9,802 nt of DNA, taken from the NCBI GenBank assembly GCA_937910835.1, contig CALEMG010000034.1, positions 1-9,802 on the forward strand, read 5' to 3'. The position numbers and the translations under genes were made by a program. The first letter of the stretch is position 1; the number at the start of each line of letters is the position of its first letter. Source of the stretch: an uncultured Alphaproteobacteria bacterium. GTDB taxonomy: Bacteria; Pseudomonadota; Alphaproteobacteria; Sneathiellales; Sneathiellaceae. The notes beneath the pieces were generated by a model. That model had not been told where the DNA came from. It made no database searches and saw only the letters and a list, made by a program, of their open reading frames with translations. This document shows, piece after piece, positions 1-6,710 of the stretch.

Positions 1-161
1 ACGAGCCCGATACCAAGCTTCTGCGTCATTTCAAATAGGCGACCTGCCATGTCCATCGCATGGACCATGCTTTCCATCGCGCAAGGGCCGGCAATAATGG
101 CAAGCGGCAGATCATTACCAACCGTAATGTCGCCTATCTGGACGTGATGATTTTCAGTCAT
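1..161 (-). CDS. kdsA: KDO-8-phosphate synthase, N-terminal part (runs off the left edge)
   Basis: KdsA condenses phosphoenolpyruvate with arabinose 5-phosphate to KDO 8-phosphate in the cytoplasm, the first committed step of the KDO sugar of lipopolysaccharide. Only the first 53 codons are present; the 3' end lies beyond position 1. The visible protein starts MTENHHVQIGDITVGNDLP and continues into IIAGPCAMES (about residues 23-32), the phosphoenolpyruvate-binding opening strand shared by the KdsA/DAHP synthase family (usual form IAGPCxxES). A longer family name such as DAHP synthase is less likely, because the short N-terminus before the motif fits KdsA. The ATG at 159-161 lies 2 bp after the pyrG stop. 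No good Shine-Dalgarno sequence is seen, so translation is probably coupled to pyrG. A pyrG-kdsA order is common in proteobacteria, often with eno next. Confidence 0.9.
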   Translation of the reverse strand, partial: MTENHHVQIGDITVGNDLPLAIIAGPCAMESMVHAMDMAGRLFEMTQKLGIGL

Positions 162-163
162 GT

Positions 164-1795
164 CTATACCAATCGTGATTTCTTGACCGCCGCCTCGATA
201 AAGCTTTCAAAGAGCGGATGCGGCGCAAAGGGCTTCGATTTTAACTCAGGATGAAACTGGACGCCAATAAACCAGGGATGATCCGTAATTTCGACAATTT
301 CCGGCAGTTCCCCGTCTGGGGAAAGGCCCGAGAATTTATAACCGACCTTCTCCAATACCTCTTTATAGGCGACGTTCACTTCATAACGATGACGATGGCG
401 CTCATCGACATGGGACGCTCCATAAATCTCGTTCACCTTGGTGCCCTCGACAAGATCACAAGGATAGGACCCCAGACGCATGGTACCGCCCAGATCGCTC
501 TCCTCGCTCCGGACTTCCGTCATATTGCCGCGCGTCCATTCGGTCATCAGCCCGACGACATTGGGGTCATACTCGCCAAACTCAGACGTGCCCGCATTCG
601 GCAGGCCCGCAAGACTGCGGCAGCCCTCAATAACCGCCATCTGCATGCCGAAGCATATCCCGAAATAGGGAATTTTCTGCTCACGCGCATACTGGACGGC
701 CTTAATCTTGCCCTCCGCGCCACGCTCTCCAAACCCGCCAGGAACGAGAATGGCGTCTGCATCGCCAAGAAGATTTGCCGGAGACACACCATCTGATTCA
801 AATTGCTCTGATTCCAGCCATTTGATCTTGACCCGCACCCGGTTGGCGATCCCACCATGAATAAGCGATTCCGTCAGGGACTTATAAGCATCCTGAAGCT
901 CGATATACTTGCCGACCACCGTTACATTTACCTCGCCTTCCGGATGAAGCACCCGATCGACGATATTTTCCCATTTGGATAGATCCGGCTTCGATACATC
1001 CGTAATCCCGAAGGCTTTCAGGACCTGCTCGTCAAAACCTTCCTTATGGTAGCTGAGTGGGACTTCATAGATAGTGCGCACGTCCAGCGCCTGAATAACG
1101 GCATCTTCCGACACATTACAGAAAAGCCCTATTTTCCGACGCTGACCCGGTGGGATCGGCTGCTCACTCCGGCAGAGCAGGATATCAGGCTGGATACCGA
1201 TGGAGCGAAGCTCCTTCACCGAATGCTGCGTCGGCTTGGTTTTAAGCTCTCCCGCCGCCGCAATATAAGGCACCAACGTCAAATGAATGAAGACTGCATT
1301 ATTGCCGAGCTCATAGCCGAGTTGGCGGATCGCCTCCAAAAACGGCAGCCCCTCAATATCGCCGACGGTGCCACCGATTTCGACAAGGACAAAATCCTCA
1401 TCGTCCAGGTTGGCAGTCGCGAATTCCTTGATGGCGTTGGTGATATGCGGAATGACCTGCACCGTACCGCCGAGATAATCGCCGCGCCGCTCTTTGCGGA
1501 TCACCGTCTGGTAAATCCGCCCGGTGGTGACATTATCCGTCTGCTTGGAGGGAACGCCGGTAAAGCGCTCGTAATGTCCAAGGTCGAGATCGGTTTCCGC
1601 CCCGTCATCGGTGACATAGCATTCGCCATGCTCGTAAGGATTCATCGTGCCGGGATCGACGTTGATATAGGGATCCAGTTTCCGAAGGCGGACCTTATAG
1701 CCACGCGCCTGCAGGAGGGAGGCCAAAGCCGCCCCAGCGAGACCTTTGCCAAGCGAGGAAACCACACCACCGGTAATGAAAATAAACCGAGCCAT
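164..1795 (-). CDS. pyrG: CTP synthase (glutamine-hydrolysing)
   Basis: PyrG aminates UTP to CTP using ATP and the amide nitrogen of glutamine, the last step of pyrimidine nucleotide synthesis, in the cytoplasm. At 543 residues it has the full family length. The N-terminal synthetase domain (about 1-270) opens with MARFIFITGGVVSSLGKG, whose GGVVSSLGKG (9-18) is the ATP loop, and carries GGTVGDIEG (141-149). The class I glutamine amidotransferase domain (about 290-543) shows PGGFGERG (352-359), the nucleophile in GICFGMQ (Cys381), and the His515/Glu517 pair in FHPE. All catalytic residues are intact. The ATG at 1793-1795 has no Shine-Dalgarno sequence; a TATAAC lies 8 bp upstream, so the mRNA may be nearly leaderless. 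It lies between the secG terminator and kdsA. I see no pyrG attenuator of the Gram-positive type. Confidence 0.98.
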   Translation of the reverse strand: MARFIFITGGVVSSLGKGLAGAALASLLQARGYKVRLRKLDPYINVDPGTMNPYEHGECYVTDDGAETDLDLGHYERFTGVPSKQTDNVTTGRIYQTVIRKERRGDYLGGTVQVIPHITNAIKEFATANLDDEDFVLVEIGGTVGDIEGLPFLEAIRQLGYELGNNAVFIHLTLVPYIAAAGELKTKPTQHSVKELRSIGIQPDILLCRSEQPIPPGQRRKIGLFCNVSEDAVIQALDVRTIYEVPLSYHKEGFDEQVLKAFGITDVSKPDLSKWENIVDRVLHPEGEVNVTVVGKYIELQDAYKSLTESLIHGGIANRVRVKIKWLESEQFESDGVSPANLLGDADAILVPGGFGERGAEGKIKAVQYAREQKIPYFGICFGMQMAVIEGCRSLAGLPNAGTSEFGEYDPNVVGLMTEWTRGNMTEVRSEESDLGGTMRLGSYPCDLVEGTKVNEIYGASHVDERHRHRYEVNVAYKEVLEKVGYKFSGLSPDGELPEIVEITDHPWFIGVQFHPELKSKPFAPHPLFESFIEAAVKKSRLV

Positions 1796-1803
1796 GGAGT
1801 TAC

Positions 1804-1809
1804 GTTATA
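1804..1809 (-). promoter_or_regulatory. Possible -10 element of pyrG
   Basis: On the minus strand the hexamer TATAAC (complement of 1804-1809) matches the sigma-70 -10 consensus at five of six positions. It ends 8 bp before the pyrG ATG, so transcription would begin at or within a few bases of the start codon. No good -35 lies 16-18 bp upstream (TTTCCG at 17 bp). A promoter is expected somewhere here because the secG terminator lies just upstream, but the assignment is an inference from a single hexamer. Confidence 0.3.
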
Positions 1810-1830
1810 ACCAATTCTGTAATCAACGGA

Positions 1831-1860
1831 AAGTAAAAGAGGCGGCAATTACGCCGCCTC
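1831..1860 (-). terminator. Intrinsic terminator after secG
   Basis: A perfect 8-bp GC-rich inverted repeat (gaggcggc at 1839-1846, gccgcctc at 1853-1860) closes a 6-nt loop. On the minus strand it is followed by ttttactt (1838 down to 1831), a T-rich tail. It begins 24 bp after the secG stop, so it should end the tpiA-secG transcript, and pyrG starts only about 35 bp further on. The tail is not a pure T run, so some read-through into pyrG is possible. On the plus strand the stem is followed by cgatattttt, which would also let it act in that direction, but no plus-strand gene needs it. Confidence 0.75.
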
Positions 1861-1884
1861 CGATATTTTTATCAGGCTGCCCGA

Positions 1885-2220
1885 TTATTCCGAAACCGGA
1901 GCCGATGGCTCCGCCGGCTTTTCAGGCACTGCCGGCACCGCATTTTCCGGAGCGCCCGTCGTCGCGGGGGTATCCAGAATGGACGTCGGCTCGGAATGCG
2001 TACCGCTGATGATTGCGAGCAGAACGCTTGTCAGCATAAAGGCACCCGCCAGCCCTGCTGTCGTGCGGGTAAGCAGGTTCGCCGCACCGCGGCTTGACAT
2101 TGCGCCGCCGCCACCGCCGCCACCGATACCAAGCGCGCCGCCTTCGGAGCGTTGCAACAGCACAACCGCAATCAGAAAGACCGCGATCATAATATGAATG
2201 ACCAGAAGGACAGTTTCCAT
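1885..2220 (-). CDS. secG: Protein translocase subunit SecG
   Basis: SecG is the small subunit of the SecYEG channel in the inner membrane and helps SecA-driven export. The protein has a first membrane helix (METVLLVIHIMIAVFLIAVVL), the signature LLQRSEGGALGIGGG followed by a run of glycines, and a second helix in AGLAGAFMLTSVLLAI. A Pro/Ala/Glu-rich cytoplasmic or disordered tail follows, as in many alphaproteobacterial SecG proteins. Length is 111 residues. I chose the ATG at 2218-2220 because the family starts METV. An in-frame TTG three codons earlier (2227-2229) would lengthen it, but its bases form the GAAGAG purine stretch in front of this ATG. It lies 110 bp downstream of tpiA, a common neighbour, and ends just before an intrinsic terminator. 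Confidence 0.93.
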   Translation of the reverse strand: METVLLVIHIMIAVFLIAVVLLQRSEGGALGIGGGGGGGAMSSRGAANLLTRTTAGLAGAFMLTSVLLAIISGTHSEPTSILDTPATTGAPENAVPAVPEKPAEPSAPVSE

Positions 2221-2330
2221 TCTCTTCAATTCCAGTATTGAAGGCGGCCAACGCCGCCCCGTTATTCAACAATTGCAGGGCTTCTACACCAAAGTTCATT
2301 GGATTGCTAGTAACTTTCCCGCGCTTTTTC

Positions 2331-3089
2331 TCAAATTGACGTGGCGACGATCGGCCAGAAATCAACGGCCTTTAAACTTGCGCCGCCAACCAGCGCGCCG
2401 TCGACATTCTCAACCGCCATCAGTTCTTCAGCATTGCTGCCTTTGACCGAACCGCCATAGAGGACACGCACCTGATCCGAATCATTCATCAATGCGCCCA
2501 GTTCTTTACGAATATGGGCATGAACCACGGCAACATCATTCGGGGTTGGTGTCTTTCCTGTCCCAATTGCCCACACAGGCTCATAGGCGATCACTGTGTT
2601 TGACGCCGTTGCCCCACCCGGAAGGGAATTTCTGACCTGATCACTGATGATATCGAGAGTTTTATCGCCCTCACGCTCTGCCAGTGTCTCCCCGACACAG
2701 ACAATCGCGATCAATCCGCCGCGATGCGCAGCCTCTGCCTTCGCCTTCACGCTGGCATTGGACTCGTCATGATCGGCCCGCCGCTCCGAATGGCCAACGA
2801 TGCAATAGCAGGCGCCTGCATCCTTCAGCATTTCCGCTGAGATATCCCCGGTATGCGCCCCGCTCTCATTCGCATGGCAATCCTGACCGCCAATATCGAC
2901 AGAGCTACCTTCTGTAATGGTCGCCATCTCGCGGACAAGCGTTGCGGGAGGACAGATCAGGATATCGCAATTGGGAGCGGAATGCCCTTTGGCTTCATTC
3001 ACCAGAGCTTTTAATTCAGTCGCAGCAGCCGCAGCCAGACCGTTCATTTTCCAGTTCCCGGCAATCAGCGGGCGTCTTTGATTTGACAT
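2331..3089 (-). CDS. tpiA: Triosephosphate isomerase
   Basis: TpiA interconverts dihydroxyacetone phosphate and glyceraldehyde 3-phosphate in glycolysis and gluconeogenesis, as a cytoplasmic (beta/alpha)8 barrel. It has 252 residues, the usual length. Catalytic residues are all visible: Asn12 and Lys14 in AGNWKMNG, His100 in CIVGHSERR, and Glu170 in AYEPVWAIGTGKT, whose following segment is the mobile active-site loop. The phosphate-binding YGGSVKGSN (211-219) and ALVGGASL near the C-terminus complete the barrel. The start at 3087-3089 is backed by a good ribosome binding site, GAGGGA (complement of 3095-3100), five bases upstream. It is the first gene of the left-facing group and is divergent from ppiD. 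Confidence 0.98.
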   Translation of the reverse strand: MSNQRRPLIAGNWKMNGLAAAAATELKALVNEAKGHSAPNCDILICPPATLVREMATITEGSSVDIGGQDCHANESGAHTGDISAEMLKDAGACYCIVGHSERRADHDESNASVKAKAEAAHRGGLIAIVCVGETLAEREGDKTLDIISDQVRNSLPGGATASNTVIAYEPVWAIGTGKTPTPNDVAVVHAHIRKELGALMNDSDQVRVLYGGSVKGSNAEELMAVENVDGALVGGASLKAVDFWPIVATSI

Positions 3090-3296
3090 CTATTTCCCTC
3101 AGAATATTCGCGTAAATTAGGACAGATATTGTAATTTCACGTTGATATGCCATTTTTTAAGCTAGAAAGATACCGCTTTGCTAAATTCCATGTTGCTCCG
3201 CCCTGTCCTGTACCTATAATCGGGCGCGCTTACGCCGGGCGGCACTTGGAACGACCGACGAATTTTAAACTGACGGGTTACTGGTAGACAATTAAT
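3090..3296. other. Divergent tpiA/ppiD spacer
   Basis: This 207-bp spacer separates tpiA (leftward) from the ppiD-like gene (rightward) and must hold both promoters. Its left half is AT-rich (3110-3190). On the minus strand, TAATTT with GTGAAA about 16 bp upstream is a weak candidate for the tpiA promoter. On the plus strand there is a strong -10 at 3215-3220. A short GC-rich segment at 3221-3245 can form only a 4-bp stem (3223-3226 with 3233-3236), too weak to call a riboswitch or attenuator. I see no credible gene inside. Confidence 0.6.
3193..3220 (+). promoter_or_regulatory. Probable promoter of ppiD-trpE
   Basis: A perfect TATAAT (3215-3220) has TTGCTC (3193-3198) 16 bp upstream; the -35 keeps the TTG core. 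Transcription would start near 3227 and leave a leader of about 70 nt before the ATG at 3297. As trpE follows ppiD after 3 bp and no terminator lies between them, this promoter probably also drives trpE. I see no trp leader peptide with tandem Trp codons in the leader. Confidence 0.5.
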
Positions 3297-5183
3297 ATGC
3301 TTCACGCGATGCGAAAAGGAGCCAGCGGATGGCTCGCAAAAGGTTTGTTGCTTCTTCTGGTCGCGAGTTTCGGCGTTTGGGGGATCGGCGGCGATATGCT
3401 GTCCAGCTCCGTCGGCAGCAACGTAATTGAGGTGGGCGACACTTCTGTCTCTCTCGGTGAATTCCAGCGTGACTACCAGCGGAACCTCAATCTTCTTTCG
3501 GCGCGTTTTAATACGCAGCTGACACAGGAGCAAGCACGCCAGTTTGGCCTGGCCCAGATGACGGTAAATCAGATTGCCTCGCGAGCGCTAATCGATGAAA
3601 AGACAAAATCCCTCGGCCTCAGTGCCGATGACGACGCCGTGCGTAAAATGATCCAGAGACAGCCCACGTTCCAAAATCAGTTTCAGCAGTTTGACCGCTT
3701 CATGTTCGAGCAGTTTCTTGCCCGCAATGGCTACAGCGAAGGCGAATATATCGAGATTGTCCGCAATGACATCACCGGGGATCAGCTCTTTGGTACCCTG
3801 TCACAAGGTGTCAACAAGGCGCCGACCGTGCTTGTCGATACATTCTATGCCTATCTCGCCGAGAAACGGACAGCCAAATATATCGATATCCTCGACAGCA
3901 GCATTGGCTTCGCCCCTGCCCCGACCGATGAAGAGCTAGAAGCATTGATCAAGGAAAATCCGGAAAACTATTCAGCTCCGGAATATCGTAAAATCAGCTA
4001 TATCCTGCTGACGCCCGAGACACTTGCTGCCGAAACGGACATTTCCGACGACGACCTTAAGGCCGAGTATGAAGCGCGGAAAAGCGAATTCGACACGCCG
4101 GAAACGCGCGCGGTTATCCAGATGATCTTCGAAAATGAGGATAAAGCCACAGCGGCACATAAGAAAATTACCGATGGCGCCGATTTCGCAGAGATTGCCA
4201 TGTCAGACCTGCAACTGACGCCCTCCGACATCGACTTGGGCATGATGTCGAAAACAGACCTCCTCCCCGAACTACAGGGACCGGTTTTCGATCTTGAAAA
4301 AGGCGGCGTCACGCAGCCGGTCAAAACCATACTTGGCTGGCATGTTGCAAAAGTTGAAGACATTGTCCCCGGTGAAGAGCAAAACTTCGAGGCGGTGAAG
4401 GACCAACTGAAGAAAGATATCCTGCAGAACAAAGCACAGGAACTTCTCTATACGGAAGCCACAAAGCTTGAAGACGAATTTGCCGGCGGCGCAAATCTGA
4501 ATGAGGCCGCTGAGACTCTTGATCTTCCCGTCGTGACAACAGACTGGATCGATGCAAGCGGCAGCGACAAGTCAAGCAATCCCCTTGACGGACTGCCGAC
4601 CGTGACCGGCTTTTTGAGCGAAGCCTTTGCCCGGCAGGTTGGCGATGACGTTGAGGTAAGCGAAACCGCGGACGGCGGATATTATGCTGTTGTTGTCGAT
4701 CAGGTAGAAACCGCCGCCGTCAAGCCATTGGCCGACGTGAAAGAACAAGTGACACAGGATTGGCAAGCCAACTGGCGTCATGAAGAGGCGCGTAAAAAAG
4801 CCGAGGAGCTTCTGGTTAAGCTTAACGCCGGAGAAGATTTCGAAAAAATCGTCACGGAAATGGGCCTTACAATGCAAACATCATCTGCTGTCCTAAGAAG
4901 TGGGTCAGCGGAGGAACTATCCCCCGTCGCCCGGGATGGTCTGTTCGACCTACAGCCCGGCGCCTATGGCGTGAATGTCAATCAGGCGGGCAATGGCACC
5001 CTGCTCTATGGCGTTGCCGACATTATCCCGGCGGACCCATCCGCAGATGAGGACGCCTTCGCCCAGATGTCCGAGCAGATTACGGCCAGCATCCGGGCTG
5101 GCATCCTTGCGGAATATGAAAATTATCTTCAAAAAGATATCGGTATTTCCGTGAAGGAAGATCTGATCAAGGAATATTTCTGA
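3297..5183 (+). CDS. ppiD: PpiD/SurA-like membrane-anchored peptidyl-prolyl isomerase
   Basis: PpiD-type proteins sit in the inner membrane with a large periplasmic part and help exported proteins fold near the Sec exit. The 628 residues match the family length. A short cytoplasmic start (MLHAMRKGASGWLAK) is followed by one membrane helix (about 14-31, KGLLLLLVASFGVWGIGG). A SurA-like N-terminal chaperone region spans about 40-190. The parvulin-like domain lies at about 270-355, recognisable from GADFAEIAM, DLGMMSK and VTQPVKTILGWHVAKVED. The rest (360-628) is an alpha/beta periplasmic tail with a second weak parvulin-like piece. The first strand reads AVIQMIF, without the His of active parvulins (usual form HILV), so catalysis may be weak and the chaperone role dominant. 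The start matches the family N-terminus although the Shine-Dalgarno sequence is poor. trpE follows after 3 bp. Confidence 0.9.
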   Translation: MLHAMRKGASGWLAKGLLLLLVASFGVWGIGGDMLSSSVGSNVIEVGDTSVSLGEFQRDYQRNLNLLSARFNTQLTQEQARQFGLAQMTVNQIASRALIDEKTKSLGLSADDDAVRKMIQRQPTFQNQFQQFDRFMFEQFLARNGYSEGEYIEIVRNDITGDQLFGTLSQGVNKAPTVLVDTFYAYLAEKRTAKYIDILDSSIGFAPAPTDEELEALIKENPENYSAPEYRKISYILLTPETLAAETDISDDDLKAEYEARKSEFDTPETRAVIQMIFENEDKATAAHKKITDGADFAEIAMSDLQLTPSDIDLGMMSKTDLLPELQGPVFDLEKGGVTQPVKTILGWHVAKVEDIVPGEEQNFEAVKDQLKKDILQNKAQELLYTEATKLEDEFAGGANLNEAAETLDLPVVTTDWIDASGSDKSSNPLDGLPTVTGFLSEAFARQVGDDVEVSETADGGYYAVVVDQVETAAVKPLADVKEQVTQDWQANWRHEEARKKAEELLVKLNAGEDFEKIVTEMGLTMQTSSAVLRSGSAEELSPVARDGLFDLQPGAYGVNVNQAGNGTLLYGVADIIPADPSADEDAFAQMSEQITASIRAGILAEYENYLQKDIGISVKEDLIKEYF

Positions 5184-5186
5184 CAT

Positions 5187-6704
5187 ATGTCCATTCAGCC
5201 CAGCTTTGCCGATTTCAAAAAGAAACATGAAACCGGCCAGTCGCAGATCCTGTGGACGACACTGGTCGCCGATCTGGAAACCCCCGTCTCCGCAATGATG
5301 AAGCTCGCGGGAGGGCAGGCGAATTCCTTCCTGCTTGAATCCGTTGAGGGCGGGGCTGTACGCGGTCGCTATTCCATCATCGGCCTGAAACCGGACCTTA
5401 TCTGGCGCTGTGACGGAAATGAGGCGCGCATCAATCGGATGGCGCGGTTCGATCCTGATGCGTTTGTCGCCTGTGAAGGTAGCGTGCTGGATAACCTGCA
5501 AGCCCTGATCGATGAAAGTCATATCGACCTTCCGGCAAATCTTCCGCCCATGGCAGCGGGTCTGGTGGGATATATGTCGTATGACACCGTTCGCCTGATG
5601 GAGAAAATTCCGGACGGCAATCCGGACGAGTTGCATATCCCCGAAGGGATGTTCATCCGTCCGACGGTCATGGCTATATTTGACAGCATCCTTGATCTTG
5701 TCACCATCGTCACGCCGATTTGGGCGCAGGACGCTCGCTCGGCGCAGGATGCCTATAACCATGCCGCGGAGCGCATCGCCGATGCAGTACATGATTTCGA
5801 GCGAAGCCTACCCCATAGTGCCTCTCTTGATGCGGGCAATCTTGATCTGCCGGAACCGACGTCCAACACCACGACGACCGAGTATTACTCAATGGTCGAG
5901 AAGGCGAAAGAATATATCCGTGCCGGAGATATTTTCCAGGTTGTCCCGTCGCAGCGGTTCGAGTTGCCTTTCGAGCTGCCTTCGCTTGCGCTTTACCGAG
6001 CGCTCAGACGCACCAACCCGTCCCCCTTCATGTTCTACCTGAATTTCGGAGAGTTCTCGATCGTTGGATCCAGCCCTGAAATTCTGGTTCGTTTACGCGA
6101 TAACAAAGTCACGATCCGTCCCATTGCCGGCACTCGTCCGCGCGGCGGCAACGCCGCCGAGGATGCCGCGCTTGCGGAAGACCTCCTCTCCGATCCGAAG
6201 GAGCTGGCGGAGCATCTGATGCTGCTCGATCTCGGGCGCAATGACGTGGGCCGGGTCGCCAAGATCGGCTCTGTCACCGTCACCGAAAAGATGGAAATCG
6301 AGAATTATTCCCATGTGATGCATATCGTATCCAATGTGGAAGGCGAAATAGCCGATGGGCTGACGGCCATCGATGCGCTAAAGGCCGGGTTCCCGGCGGG
6401 CACTGTCTCGGGCGCCCCCAAAGTGCGCGCGATGGAAATCATTGACGAGCTTGAGAAAAGCCGCCGGGGTGTCTATGGCGGCGCAGTTGGCTATATTTCT
6501 GCGAATGGCTCGATGGATACCTGCATTGCTCTTCGGACCGCCCTCGTCAAGGACCAGAAAGTCTATATTCAAGCAGGCGGCGGCGTCGTTGCAGACAGCG
6601 ATCCGAAGGCGGAATATGAGGAAACGGTGAACAAGGCAAAAGCCCTGGTCAGGGCCGCACAAGAAGCCGTTCGTTACGCGTCCGATAGCAACCGGAATAG
6701 ATAG
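5187..6704 (+). CDS. trpE: Anthranilate synthase component I
   Basis: TrpE converts chorismate to anthranilate with ammonia delivered by TrpG, the first committed step of tryptophan synthesis. The 505 residues match stand-alone TrpE. The N-terminal part carries LLES (49-52), the tryptophan feedback site, followed by GRYSIIG. The chorismate-binding domain (about 230-495) shows RPIAGTRPRGG (311-321), DPKELAEHLMLLDLGRNDVG (336-355), FPAGTVSGAPKVRAMEIIDE (402-421), YGGAVGYI (430-437), MDTCIALRT (443-451) and QAGGGVVADSDP (462-473). The GTVSGAPK form favours anthranilate synthase over the PabB relative, as does the trp context. The ATG lies 3 bp after ppiD; AAGGAA (5169-5174) 12 bases upstream is a rather distant ribosome binding site. 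The gene ends 6 bp from the end of the converging deacetylase gene, and trpG is about 1.3 kb away. Confidence 0.97.
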   Translation: MSIQPSFADFKKKHETGQSQILWTTLVADLETPVSAMMKLAGGQANSFLLESVEGGAVRGRYSIIGLKPDLIWRCDGNEARINRMARFDPDAFVACEGSVLDNLQALIDESHIDLPANLPPMAAGLVGYMSYDTVRLMEKIPDGNPDELHIPEGMFIRPTVMAIFDSILDLVTIVTPIWAQDARSAQDAYNHAAERIADAVHDFERSLPHSASLDAGNLDLPEPTSNTTTTEYYSMVEKAKEYIRAGDIFQVVPSQRFELPFELPSLALYRALRRTNPSPFMFYLNFGEFSIVGSSPEILVRLRDNKVTIRPIAGTRPRGGNAAEDAALAEDLLSDPKELAEHLMLLDLGRNDVGRVAKIGSVTVTEKMEIENYSHVMHIVSNVEGEIADGLTAIDALKAGFPAGTVSGAPKVRAMEIIDELEKSRRGVYGGAVGYISANGSMDTCIALRTALVKDQKVYIQAGGGVVADSDPKAEYEETVNKAKALVRAAQEAVRYASDSNRNR

Positions 6705-6710
6705 TCGGGT

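Noticed and set aside
1046..1810. 254-codon open frame on the plus strand
   Set aside because: It lies entirely antisense to pyrG, whose catalytic motifs are intact, and its translation has no recognisable domain.
2221..2229. Upstream TTG start for secG
   Set aside because: The family begins METV, and the bases of the TTG AAG AGA codons serve better as the purine-rich ribosome site of the ATG at 2220.
2243..2258. Hairpin ggcggc-caac-gccgcc between tpiA and secG
   Set aside because: The 6-bp stem could be a tpiA terminator, but on the minus strand it is followed by ttcaatactgg, with no T run. Left out as a feature.
1922..2365. 147-codon minus-strand frame spanning the tpiA-secG gap
   Set aside because: It overlaps secG in another frame. 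Its arginine-rich stretch is the glycine run of SecG read out of frame.
3221..3296. Riboswitch or attenuator in the ppiD-trpE leader
   Set aside because: Only a 4-bp stem is visible, and there is no tandem Trp codon stretch.
4950..5792. 280-codon open frame on the minus strand
   Set aside because: It runs antisense to the end of ppiD and the start of trpE, both with clear family matches. Its product has no recognisable motif and fits a codon-structure shadow.
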